The notes under the pieces were generated by a model. It had not been told where the DNA came from. It saw only the letters and a list, made by a program, of their open reading frames with translations, and did not search any database. The position numbers were made by a program, and so were the translations under genes. A stretch of 64,000 nucleotides of DNA, from positions 62,001-126,000 of the forward strand of contig NBIV01000206.1 in assembly GCA_003194525.1 (NCBI GenBank), given 5' to 3'. Of this stretch, positions 1-9,023 are shown one piece after another. Source of the DNA: Gracilariopsis chorda (Eukaryota; Rhodophyta; Florideophyceae; Gracilariales; Gracilariaceae). Each line of letters starts with the position of its first letter. Position 1 is the first letter of the stretch.

Positions 1-1
1 C

Positions 2-475
2 CTCTACGATGCTTTACATCGACAAGCTACTGGAATTGGACGTGTTGCGGTGAGTGGAGTTCTACGTCTTTTAAGGGATGCCATTGCGGACATTCAGCAA
101 GGAAAAGCGACACACTTCGAAGCTAGAGGGACCTTTAAAACAAGGCTGGCTTCATTAACAGAACACGCGGAAGAAACAGAGAACACTGTCACTTTACTGC
201 ATCCATCGTCTTCTACAAAAGGTTTCAGTTCATCAGGGATCCGTCCGCCAAACAATGGACGCCACAGAGCACAACGGAGAAAGAAAAGCTCCTTGGAGCG
301 CACGAGAAAGCGAGCGAGGACAAGCCCACATTCATCCCAGGAAGTGTCTCAGAAAGACTGTCACCCACCTTCAACATCCTCAGAACCAGCTGTGACACCC
401 TCAACTTCCATAGCCCAAGACGTGCAAGACAAAGCACTTCGAATTATTTCAAAGTCTCTCGGACACATCCACTAG
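2..475 (+). CDS. C-terminal part of an unidentified basic protein
   Basis: An open frame runs in from the left edge of the window and ends with TAG at 473-475, giving about 157 residues. The first third looks like helical, ordered protein. The rest is Ser/Pro/Thr-rich and low in complexity, with a strongly basic nuclear-localisation-like patch (RAQRRKKSSLERTRKRAR). I do not recognise a family. The sequence GCG|GTGAGT at 47-55 is a good splice donor, so the true exon could stop there and the remaining open frame be intron or UTR. The gene is convergent with the MA3 gene that ends at 835. Confidence 0.3.
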   Translation, partial: LYDALHRQATGIGRVAVSGVLRLLRDAIADIQQGKATHFEARGTFKTRLASLTEHAEETENTVTLLHPSSSTKGFSSSGIRPPNNGRHRAQRRKKSSLERTRKRARTSPHSSQEVSQKDCHPPSTSSEPAVTPSTSIAQDVQDKALRIISKSLGHIH

Positions 476-834
476 CTGTAGCATTGACCACAGGCGTTTG
501 ATCCCTTTCCTTCTTTCCTAATTTCTTTGAGCTCTTTCTGTTCTTCATAAAAGCCTTGAGGTCTTGCTTCTTTCGCCTTCTGCTTCACTTTAATTCTTTA
601 TTCAACTTCTAGATATCGTCGCGTATTCTAAAACCTCGTCCAAGAACGCGTGAACAGTCTTTCTTGCATCTGAGAACCCCGAAATGGAAGCCCAGTTGGA
701 GTGTACTATACACCTTCATCACTCAAGAGCCAACGTATCTCCTAAAAGACTCAACTATAGAATCAGCTAAACTCATGAACAAACATTCCAATTCCACTTG
801 AACTATAAGCCACATCAAACGCGTATCCGCAGTC
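476..834. other. intergenic stretch between convergent genes
   Basis: No open frame with recognisable coding character. It should hold the 3' ends of the two convergent transcription units. A pyrimidine-rich stretch lies at about 500-610, but I see no clear terminator or repeat. Confidence 0.4.
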
Positions 835-1335
835 TCAGGCTTTGGCTAACTGTCGTACCATGTCTTCTCTCTCCTTTTCATTTCGTACCGAATCCGTTAG
901 GCTTCCGGTAGGCTCGACAAAGGTATGTAGAGGCAAGTTTTCCCGGCGCTTCGGGTCTTCAATCTCTTGGAGATCACGTCCCAAGAACTTCAACCCAAAG
1001 TCTTCCCTATTACTCGGATCTAGCTTGCCAGTAGCGGCTGCAGCGCCGAAAAATCTCCCCAGAAACTCACAAAAGCGTGACTTGTCAGTCTTCATATCAG
1101 AAATGTTACGAATAAGTTTAGGAAGATATCTCCAGAAAATAGTCCCCTCAATTGGTGAGTCCACTAGACCTCCGAGTAGCTCGATAATCTTGTCCTGGTG
1201 TATGATCTTCAAACTAAACGTCTCCATTAGTGCCTCATGCAGAACCCCTTTGTAGTTGGGAGCTTTGACTTCATCTGCAACAATTTCCTGGACTTCACGT
1301 ACTGACTGATTTGTCCAAAACTCCTCCATGGCTCC
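835..1335 (-). CDS. MA3-domain protein, eIF4G-like C-terminal region
   Basis: About 166 residues ending in TGA. The helical pattern matches the MA3 repeat of eIF4G/eIF(iso)4G and PDCD4: a first helix pair with VREVQEIVADEVKAP, then LHEALMETFSLKI, then the typical D-x-x-K-x-x-x-F-x-E-x-x-G block (SDMKTDKSRFCEFLGRFFG). MA3 domains bind eIF4A in translation initiation, so this would be a cytosolic translation factor, but it is only the C-terminal end of such a protein. A TAG codon lies in frame just before the first ATG (1329). A splice acceptor CATAG|GGAGCC at 1335/1336 would join in phase with an upstream exon. The family call comes from pattern memory, not a search. Confidence 0.5.
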   Translation of the reverse strand, partial: GAMEEFWTNQSVREVQEIVADEVKAPNYKGVLHEALMETFSLKIIHQDKIIELLGGLVDSPIEGTIFWRYLPKLIRNISDMKTDKSRFCEFLGRFFGAAAATGKLDPSNREDFGLKFLGRDLQEIEDPKRRENLPLHTFVEPTGSLTDSVRNEKEREDMVRQLAKA

Positions 1336-1488
1336 CTATGCCCTCCTGTTTAAAACCTGTGGGTCCGTTAAGGCTGAAGTAGGTGTACGGGCCTTCGGAG
1401 TTAGTTAATGTTGTGGTGTACGAGATGTTCGTGGCCAAGAGGTAGATTTCACCCGTGTCAGATTAACAGCTTACGTAGATTCACTTAC

Positions 1489-1695
1489 CTCTTTGTTTGA
1501 GAGCACTGCACGACAAGCGGATGTGCCAGGCCGAAAGCTCACAAAAAAGCCGTCAATAATACCGGGGAGAGTCCGGCTCGGTGATGGCATGATCGTAAGG
1601 GGAATCAATGTTGAGGGAGCACGATCACGACTCCTTATGCCTCTTCTCCCTCGGCTACGCTCACCCTTTTGCACAAAGATGGCGCCAAATGGCAA
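1489..1695 (-). CDS. possible upstream exon of the MA3 gene
   Basis: A 69-codon open stretch, Arg/Ser-rich at first, ends exactly at a strong donor GAG|GTAAGT (minus strand, intron starts at 1488). The donor phase (0) is compatible with the acceptor at 1335/1336, giving a 153-nt intron. There is no domain evidence, and the true start may lie further upstream. Confidence 0.3.
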
Positions 1696-1982
1696 TTATG
1701 ATATTTACGTTGTGCTGACTTGGCGGCCGGAGAGAGCAGGGATAGAGGGAATGCTCTGACTCTGCGGATCTACTGGTTGAAATCCAAAATAGGGGCGTAT
1801 TATTGGCTACAGTAAGATCTGAAGTGGCACGGGCACTTGTGCAGCTCGCCGTGGCACGTGCCCGCTGACTCTCTCTTTTTATTGGTGCAAATGCGCGCTG
1901 ACTCGCCTACACTATCTACGTCGTGTAGTTTAGCCCTTTCCCCCATGACCGGTATATGCAGCGATGATTATGCAGAGCTTCA

Positions 1983-3276
1983 CTACCGGTGCTTCATTCG
2001 GAATCCATAGCACATCTTGTTCGTTTCAGATTTCTTGGGATGTCTGCTTGAACTGGTTCGGGGGTTTTTCGCTCGTATATTGCTGTGTTCCAAAACATCC
2101 GATAATTTGGGACAGCCCAGCTTCGGGTTGAGGCTAGGATTTACAGGGGCTAGCATTCGAATTACTGCTTGCATATTCCTGTCTGAATGAACATGTCGGG
2201 AAGGGTTGACAGCCCACCTAGTTAACATGTGTGCCCATACGTTTCTCTCCCCAGGACGATGTTCCACGACGTATCGAAAAACTCTAAGCTTAATATCGCA
2301 CTACATAAGTTTGATTGCAGTGTGCTTTAAAATGCCGGTGTTTGTACCATACGGGTCGTACGGATACACCAGATTGGCGTGGTCAGTGAATACGTTGGTC
2401 TCGTGTCCCATGGTCATGTATTCCAAATGGCGTATTAAATCAACGATTGCATATCCTTCTTTTTCAGCAATTGAGCAGTTGGCAGCTGCTCTTGAGAAAG
2501 AGTCGGACAAAATGCACAGCAGTGTGGGCGTTTGTTCTTCGATCAGTTTGTTTCAATGTTTGGTTGGAACGTGTGTCAATATTGCTGCCCAGTCCATCTC
2601 AGAAGCATCCGTGAACAAACACAAATCATGTTCTGCGTGAGGTTGAGCCGGGTTGATTGATATGGCCAGTTTCTGCTTGATGTCCACGAAAGCTGAGTCA
2701 TGGTCTGCGCCCCACTGATCGGTAATGAAAAGCTTGCGGAGTGCTCTGCGTGTTCGTTTCGTTTTCCAACCTTCTTGTAACAGTCTTCGAGAAGCTGATG
2801 TAACGGTGCTATTCTTCGAGAGTAATCCGGGATGGAGCTGCGCATCCATTTCGTCCCGAACACAAATTGCTGTAGCTCAATAGCCATCTTAGGCTGGTTG
2901 AGAACCACAAGTGCGTCGTAGTGTAGTGGATGGTATTGGATGCCTTCCGGTGAAATGATCCGTAAACAGAACTGAAGTTCTCTTTGGAATAGATAGGTCT
3001 TCTCCGCATAGATCGTCAAGCCAATTTCCTGACACACTTGCAAAAATTGTTCTATATTCGAAAGAAGTTCCATCTCAGTTTTGGCATAGAAAACAAAATC
3101 GTCTATCCACTGCAGAAAATTTTCCACTCGCCCTTCTAACTTGTGGGCGAGCACAGCTTGGAAATGAGTTCTGGATTCGCATCCCCCCTGTAGTAGGCGT
3201 TTCGATGAATAGACACCCAGCGGCGTCTGTATTGAAATCATCGCTTGAGATTCTTTGGATAGAGGTAGCTGCGAGT
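1983..3276 (-). pseudogene. Gypsy A reverse transcriptase (C half) and RNase H
   Basis: RT palm with the intact catalytic motif WIDDF, the fingers and thumb (KTYLFQRELQFC), then RNase H (LFTDASEMDWAA, AEKEGYAIVD, VFTDHANLV) and the tether motif VEHRPGERNVW. In-frame breaks include TGA inside the first RNase H loop (2550s) and TAG before the tether. A 1-nt frame change lies in the connection domain. It ends at 1983 without an integrase. It would have copied element RNA to DNA in the particle but is dead as it stands. Confidence 0.85.
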
Positions 3277-3277
3277 A

Positions 3278-3416
3278 TGTTGGTCTGATACGTTACGCGG
3301 TTGAAATCTGTCTGATTAGCGCGGTAGGCAAAAGAAAACAGGCACAAAAGACTCAGAGGTCTGTCTGAGTTCTGCCCCCTTCCTTCGGAATCCTGCCTCC
3401 GAAGGCATGCTTATTT
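3278..3416 (-). repeat. Gypsy B 3' LTR, distal part
   Basis: Matches 13617-13757 nearly base for base (shared GGCAAAAGAAAACAGGCACA and the following CTCAGAGGTCTGTC). It breaks at CTTATTT, where the Copia element starts. The rest of the LTR resumes at 8800. Confidence 0.9.
3412..3416. repeat. Copia target-site duplication, left copy (TATTT)
   Basis: Identical to 8795-8799. The intact gypsy LTR has a single copy in CTTATTTATTCTC (13749-13761). Confidence 0.85.
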
Positions 3417-3698
3417 TGTGAAAGAACAAGATAACAAAGGAAAGAAAACAGGGTGTTTACTATAGCGGAAGCTCGATCGTCGCCGTCGAGACGACCCCGC
3501 CTTCTCGGATAGGAGTAGAACATTGGCTATAAGCAGTGCGCAGAGGAAAGTATATAACCACTGAAAGGGCGCCACACAAATGGGGCGATACAAACGATAC
3601 TCGCCAACAGACGCGAACAGTAATCTTCATCAGTACCGATAACGCGCAACTTGCTTCTACGCAGAAACCTGTGGCGATACACACTGTATCTGTTCATA
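3417..3698 (-). repeat. Copia 3' LTR
   Basis: 282 bp, aligned along its length with 8511-8794 (shared blocks AGCGGAAGCTCGATCGTCGC and TACCGATAACGCGCAACTTG). Many point differences and a few small indels separate the two copies, so the insertion is not recent. Confidence 0.93.
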
Positions 3699-3713
3699 CT
3701 CATTCCTCTTCGG
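3699..3713 (-). promoter_or_regulatory. Copia polypurine tract
   Basis: Directly upstream of the 3' LTR on the element strand lies a purine run (GAAGAGGAATGAG), the usual plus-strand primer position in LTR retrotransposons. Confidence 0.5.
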
Positions 3714-3869
3714 GGAGGAAGCTACACCGAGAGAGGTATCCAAATGTAAACAAAGGACCATACAACACAGGAAGCAAGAAAACATAAAGCGACAAGCGAG
3801 AACAACAGAATGACAAACAAGTTAAAATTGCCAGAGAGAGAACCAAATCAACCCAGCTAAGAAATAAGA

Positions 3870-4277
3870 TCAGCCAGTACAACGTCCAGAAATTAGATGT
3901 TCACACGAAGTTGTATCGAGCGGAATAGACCCTGAGTAGAGCAAGATCTCAAGGGAGGTGCACAAAGGGCTATCCAACTTCGTCAGAGGGTCGGCAAGGT
4001 TAAGTTTGCCCGGAATCCAAATTATTCGGGAAACGTTGACAGTCTCGAACTCATAGCGTATGAAAGAAACCTCGGCACGCATGCAGCAGTCCGTAGCGTT
4101 TCTAAAAGTTGAGAGTGTATCAAACAAGTATTTAGAGTCCACAACGGCAAACAAATCAACCTTCACAGCGAGTAGTTTTCGGAACGCATTGGCAAGTACC
4201 TTTCCGTCATCAATTGCTTCCCCTGCCGCAAGCGTTTCTGCAGAGCCAATATACTTCATCGGTCGACGAGACTTATG
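3870..4277 (-). pseudogene. Copia RNase H domain
   Basis: Continues the pol frame directly after the TAG at 4278-4280. It shows SAETLAAGEAID, FAVVDSKYLFDTL and the C-terminal WIPGKLNLADPLTK, the standard end of copia RNase H, and stops with TGA. Without the nonsense codon it would be one polyprotein with RT. Confidence 0.8.
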
Positions 4278-4280
4278 CTA

Positions 4281-7031
4281 AGACCACGAAATAGGATGAA
4301 ACACCGATCCTTCCGTGAATTCCCCAAACAACAACCCAGTTACAAACCCAAGCTGTCCATGATCTAACGTGCGACTTGCATCTGCGAATGCAAGAAGAGA
4401 CACAGGATAACTATTTGCAGGAGGGCGGTGATAACGGGCGCATGTTCCGCGCTTCTTCAAGTTGCAAAGAACATTAAACTGTGACACAAGATGTTTGACA
4501 GCAACATAAGGTCCTTTCTGCTGCAGCAAGCTGGAAGCAATGGCACAGAAAGGAGATGCAGCAATGCTAAGCCAGCCAATTGAGCTATTAAGGGACCAAA
4601 AAGCTCTGAGTTTCAATTGGTTCAACGGCTCATCAACTTTTCTGCGTCTCGTGCGGTCGATAGGAAAAGGTTCAAAGGACTGAAACTTGTCTTCACCATG
4701 AACTGTAACAGAATATTCATCGTACTGAGTAACCGTCAGACCGTAAAACTGAAAAGTACCAGGTGCAAAGACAATAGTACCTAGCTGAAAGTCCTGTTGT
4801 ATCAAACTGATAATGTCTTCGACAACGTGCCGCGGGGCTGCAAACAGGACGTCCTCAACGACTTTCACAGTAACGCATGTCAGAGCTTCTTCTTGAAGGC
4901 GGTAGAACAACTGGGGTACCCATACGAGCTGCAGAAAACCTAGGGATCGCAACAGATTGTCGCTCAGTTGCTGCCATTTTGCGCTGGCGTTCACGAAACC
5001 ATAAGCTGCAGTTAGAAGCAGCCAGTAAAAGCGGTATCTAGACGTGCACTCACGCGGTTGGACCATGCAGACCTCTCGAGTAGCGAAGCCAGTTTGTAGG
5101 AAGGCGCTCTTAAAATCTATCTTTGCGAGAACCCATTGCCGTATGGAGGCGATCGAGAATAAGATGTGAATCCCAACAGGAGGGCAGGTGGCGGAATCGG
5201 TCTTCAATGCATGCTTCCCCTTATCTTCGTTACCATGCGGGGCGATTCTGGACTTGAGAACAAATGAATCGTCATCACACCTTTTGATTTTATAAAAGAC
5301 ATGACTACGGATAAAATTTGCATCATCTGGGATTTGAGACACTGGAACTTCACGGACAGTCTTCTTAAATGCAATCTCTTCCTTGGAGTACGCGTTCTCG
5401 GTAACGAAGGGAGGCATACCCTGAGCCTGATGTAGCATGAATTCCTTCGACCCCAAGATATCAAAGAACTCAGCGACAGTCTGCTCTTCCGTCCGCACGA
5501 GATCCTGGCCGGGAGACAGCTGAAATTCGGATGAAGAAACGGGGGCGGTGGTTTCTTGCTCTGGACTTTCGACATATTCACTTTCAGTAGCAGTAGGTCC
5601 AGAATTAGGAACCGTGTCCCTGTCCGTAGCGCCAGTGTAACGCCAAGTATGTAACTTAAGGTCAGTGACATCCTTCCCGCCATCATCGTAACGAATAGTG
5701 TGCTTATTAGAGCGAGCGGTGAACCTTGTAACAGTACGAGGGTAGTACACTTTGTCAAGCGGCCAATAAATCTCAATGGAAGCACCAACGGAGGGGTGGT
5801 CTGGACCGGCAGTGCTTATCGTGGGTTTGCTGAGTGATTGTTCGGTGGATGGTGCGGAACTGGGAGTAGGAGGAAGCTGAGCGGGGGTATCGGATGCAGG
5901 GCAAGTCACCGTCGCAGGAGTCTCATCTTCTTCATCATCGGGGGGGGGGGGTTGGGCGTATTGGTTAGCAGTGTTCGTGCCGTCATCGGAGGCTATATCT
6001 ACAGTGTCGTCAATAGCCATCTGAACAGAGAAGTGCATCCCATCTAAAGCATCCTGAATCGTGGCAGCGAGTTCGTCTTTGCTGACAGCGGGGCGTGTAT
6101 CTTTGATAGCAGCGAATAATTTGCGACCGTTAGCTCCAAGTACAGTAACAGTTCGGCTCGCAAGATCGTAGCTCAATACTGGTTTGGCGGAGAACCAATG
6201 ACCTCGCTTTTGATTTTGGTGCTTGACGAACACTTGTACCATATCTCCAACGGACAGAGGCATCTCAGTAGTAGCCTTGGAACGAAGGATCAAAGTGAGT
6301 TTGCGCTTAGTGACTAAGGCTTGATGGGCCTTCACTATTTCGTCTGGAACAATAATGGTAGCAGCCATAGAGATGACGGGACGTGTGAAACCTTTAGCGA
6401 GCTCGTAAGCAGAGAGCAGGTCGTTGCCATATAAGTCATTGCAAATCCGTAGCGACTGCTGAATGAGAAGGGGTAGCTGAGTGGGCGTGGTGGAAGACGA
6501 GGCGTGTTTCAGACGTTCGGAGATGTCCCGGATGACTTTGTGCTTGGACTCTAGGACGTTTTTGTTGTGACGTTGTGGCGGGATGGGACGGGGATGAATA
6601 CCGAGACTGTTGAGGTATGTGGGTAACGGGTCGTTATGAAACGCAGGATCAAAAAGGACGGCTGGGGAAATCCAGAAGGGAGATATCCATACAGTCTCGA
6701 GCGCCGAGATAGCATGAGCCATGGAGGTGTTGGGTACAATAAGTCCAGCTGAGTAGCGAGAATGGGCTTCCATAGCGTGGAACAAGCATACCTCGTCCAA
6801 GAACATGTGTTTAACGCACACAACTTCGTTGAATTCGCGGGACAATGGAACTAATTGAGACCTTACGGGGAGGTTGAGGACGAGCTGTAGTGGAGCAACT
6901 GATGCACTCTTCCAAGGTTCGAGACAGATACTTCTCGATCGAATCATGCCAAACTTGATTGCGCTGCAGCAAAGTCTTGATATCTGTATAGGTGGCATGG
7001 CTGCACACATGTTTATGAACTTTATCCACAA
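4281..7031 (-). pseudogene. Copia pol: integrase, Tudor-like insert, reverse transcriptase
   Basis: A 917-codon open frame, entered by frameshift near 6845. Integrase core: first Asp in FLDEVCLFHAMEAHSRYS, second in DPAFHNDP, Glu in NKNVLESKHKVIR. About residues 415-465 form a Tudor-like module (IEIYWPLDKVYY, IRYDDGGKDV). RT follows from about residue 505 with AKIDFKSAFLQ. The active-site motif, normally YVDD-like, reads KVVEDVLF, so the first catalytic Asp is Glu. The frame ends in TAG at 4278-4280, in the middle of the conserved junction to RNase H. Confidence 0.85.
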
Positions 7032-8163
7032 TGTGCTTCGCTTCAGACCATGGGCGATTGTAGGGCGAGTCGCCGACAGTAGCAGTAGCGCAGAACAAGC
7101 GAGTCAAGTGACCCCTAGACAGCGGAGTGGAATGAAAAGAGAAAGTTTCGTGCGGTATGTAGCAGTGCATCTCATGGTTCACTAGAGAGACTTCGTCACG
7201 GGTGGAAGCCACACACGGTAGCTGGAGGACATTGCGACCTTGGTGCAGTATGTTGCAGTACTGAGTAACATTGCGACCAATAAACCACTGAGACGAACCT
7301 TCTATGACCAAGTGGCGAATGTACACGAGATTTTTAAGGTTGGTGCACATTTGCAACACAATGGAGCCAAGAATAGGTCGAGCTTCACTAGAGTGATCAC
7401 CATTGCCGTGCTGCCAGTACGGTGTATTGGCGACCAAAGCCGGTAACGCGTCGAGCTGTCCAATATAATCGGGGCAAACGGCCTCTTGAACGAGAGAAAA
7501 TTCACGCTGGCCAAGGCCACTGTAAGGAGCGCCATCGTCTAGAAGGGGTCCGACAAAGTCAGGACTAAGGGAGCGATTACCGAAGGTCTTACACATACGC
7601 ACCATGTTGAACGTAACGGTTTTTTTCTCGGTAGATTTATCTTTAGGAGCATCATAACAGGGCACGCCATGCTTTAGGCACCCATCTTCTTTATGGTCGG
7701 CATCCCAATGACCATATTTGGAGCATTTCCTGCACTTTGACCGGGACTTCAGATCTGTAAGCTGCTCGGGCGTTAGCTTGTTTTTCGTACTCGGACGAGA
7801 GCCAGAGGACCTAGGAGCACTTGGGGCATTGGCATAAAGAGCTGACGAACGGGAAAGAGCCACAGGTGTTCTTTCGCATTGTCGTAAAACATAAGCAATA
7901 GAGCTGTAGTATACTGCCTTCAAGTAGTCGTCGGTGCAGGAGGAATTGGAGAAATCTTTAGTGCTCGGAGCAGAGTTGGCAAGCACAGAAATTCGTTGAG
8001 TAGCGTCAACATCGCAATTTCCCAGGAGCGTGAATGCAGTAACAGCATCGGAGAGTCTGACTTCAGAACCATGGGCGTGTAGCTTAGAAATTTGGGCTTG
8101 GAAACGAGACTCGAAGTTCTTGAAGGATTCATTGTTACCAAGACGGGTGGTCAACAGCAACAC
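6811..8163 (-). pseudogene. Copia gag C-terminus, protease and GAG-pre-integrase domain
   Basis: A 450-codon open frame. It starts with the conserved gag block NNESFKNFESRFQAQ and has a CCHH zinc knuckle CRKCSKYGHWDADH near residue 140. An aspartic protease active site DDGAPYSG lies near residue 210. The GAG-pre-integrase zinc site is a His pair HKHVCSH and a Cys pair CISC near residues 385-430. The true pol frame leaves this frame by a 1-nt shift around 6845, so the last ten or so residues are out of frame. Protease would mature the polyprotein. Confidence 0.85.
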
Positions 8164-8507
8164 GAAGTCTTAGTAGACTTCGGAGAGAACTGCAAGGGGT
8201 CACGAACGTAGACTGGCACGACAATTACAGCAGCACCTTTTTCATACGCAATGGTATCTTGATCAATAGCCTTGCATAGGTCACGTGCGCGTCCAAATAG
8301 CTGGGACTGTAACATAATTCCGCGGAGCCCTTTCTTGAGCTTGTGACTATTAGTATCTTCTAGAGCGTCATGAAAAGATTCCCAGTGTTTGACCGCAGTA
8401 GCTTACGGCTCTTGATTACCCTTGCCATCAGTCCAAGGGACGTTACGAATATCCCAAGTAAACATTGGCCTGTTAGGGAGGTCAGAAGACGAACGGGCTG
8501 GGCCCAT
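8164..8507 (-). pseudogene. Copia gag, N-terminal part
   Basis: Reading from an ATG at 8505-8507 (inside the primer site) or 8463-8465, the frame gives MFTWDIRNVPWTDGKG, then TAA at 8403-8405, then a typical copia gag helix region with KHWESFHDAL and LRGIMLQSQLFGRARDL. A 1-nt shift lies near 8190, and a TAA at 8170-8172 sits in SEVY-stop-DF, where copia gags of this type have Gln. It then runs into the 6811-8163 frame. Gag forms the particle shell. Confidence 0.75.
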
Positions 8508-8510
8508 AAC
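8497..8510 (-). promoter_or_regulatory. Copia primer-binding site, initiator-tRNA-Met anticodon-arm type
   Basis: Immediately next to the 5' LTR the plus strand reads GCTGGGCCCATAAC. This is the anticodon stem and loop (anticodon CAT) of eukaryotic initiator tRNA-Met, so the element RNA is complementary to it. Drosophila copia and yeast Ty5 are known to prime from a tRNA-iMet cut in the anticodon loop. The 14-base match at exactly the expected position supports the same half-tRNA priming here. Confidence 0.8.
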
Positions 8511-8794
8511 TGCGTAGGAACAAGATAACAAAGGAAAACAAACAGGGGGTTTACTATAGCGGAAGCTCGATCGTCGCCATCGAGACCCCGCCTCCTCGGA
8601 TAGAAAAAGAACACCGGCTACAAGTAGTACGCAGAATACAGTATATAACCACTGAAAGGGCGCCACAAAAAGGGCGCGATACAAACAATACTCGCCAACA
8701 GACGCGAACAGTAATTTTCGTCAGTACCGATAACGCGCAACTTGCTTCTACGCAGAAACCAGTGGCGATACACACCACACTCTATCTGTTCATA
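8511..8794 (-). repeat. Copia 5' LTR
   Basis: 284-bp partner of 3417-3698. The low-coordinate edge TGCGTAGG is followed directly by the tRNA-matching primer site at 8497-8510. Confidence 0.93.
8640..8648 (-). promoter_or_regulatory. TATA-like box in Copia 5' LTR
   Basis: TTATATAC on the element strand, conserved in the other LTR (3548-3556) within CAGTGGTTATATACT. A plausible U3 promoter element. The transcription start is not known. Confidence 0.35.
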
Positions 8795-8799
8795 TATTT
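8795..8799. repeat. Copia target-site duplication, right copy (TATTT)
   Basis: Identical to 3412-3416, directly after the LTR tip TTCATA. Confidence 0.85.
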
Positions 8800-8968
8800 A
8801 TTCTCTAGTTCTATTGGGCACAGCTTTCTTCTGGAAGCCCCTACGACTGCGGACGTTGCGCGTGCACTACGTGAACTACCACGCGATTCAAACTGCTTCA
8901 TTTTGCATTTTGGTGCTTCTTTGAAAGACAACTGTTTCCACTTTGGGAAATTGCTGCAATAGTTAACA
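8800..8968 (-). repeat. Gypsy B 3' LTR, proximal part
   Basis: Continues the LTR interrupted at 3416, with ATTCTCTAGTTCTATTG as in 13756-13771. It ends TTGCTGCAATAGTTAACA, followed by the 3' untranslated part of Gypsy B. Confidence 0.9.
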
Positions 8969-9023
8969 GTCCCCCATAATCAAATGTTTCGTTTGATTAT
9001 TGTAGTTCAATGTTGCGCGCAAT

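Larger units (their letters stand above)
3417..8794 (-). mobile_element. Ty1/copia element (5.4 kb) inserted in the Gypsy B 3' LTR
   Basis: LTRs at 3417-3698 and 8511-8794 flank gag, protease, integrase, RT and RNase H in copia order on the minus strand. The LTR tips read TG[TC]G...TTCATA. The target duplication TATTT is perfect at 3412-3416 and 8795-8799, and removing the element restores the gypsy LTR exactly as in the intact copy at 13617-13923. Gag has two nonsense codons and a frameshift, pol one nonsense codon, one frameshift and a changed RT active site. Confidence 0.95.

Noticed and set aside
5938-5952. Run of twelve G
   Set aside because: It encodes the Pro run in a low-complexity linker of Copia pol. 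An ordinary homopolymer, possibly with a length error, not a functional site.
5838-6047. Plus-strand ORFs opposite Copia and gypsy genes
   Set aside because: They mirror well-supported minus-strand coding sequence and have no independent motif.
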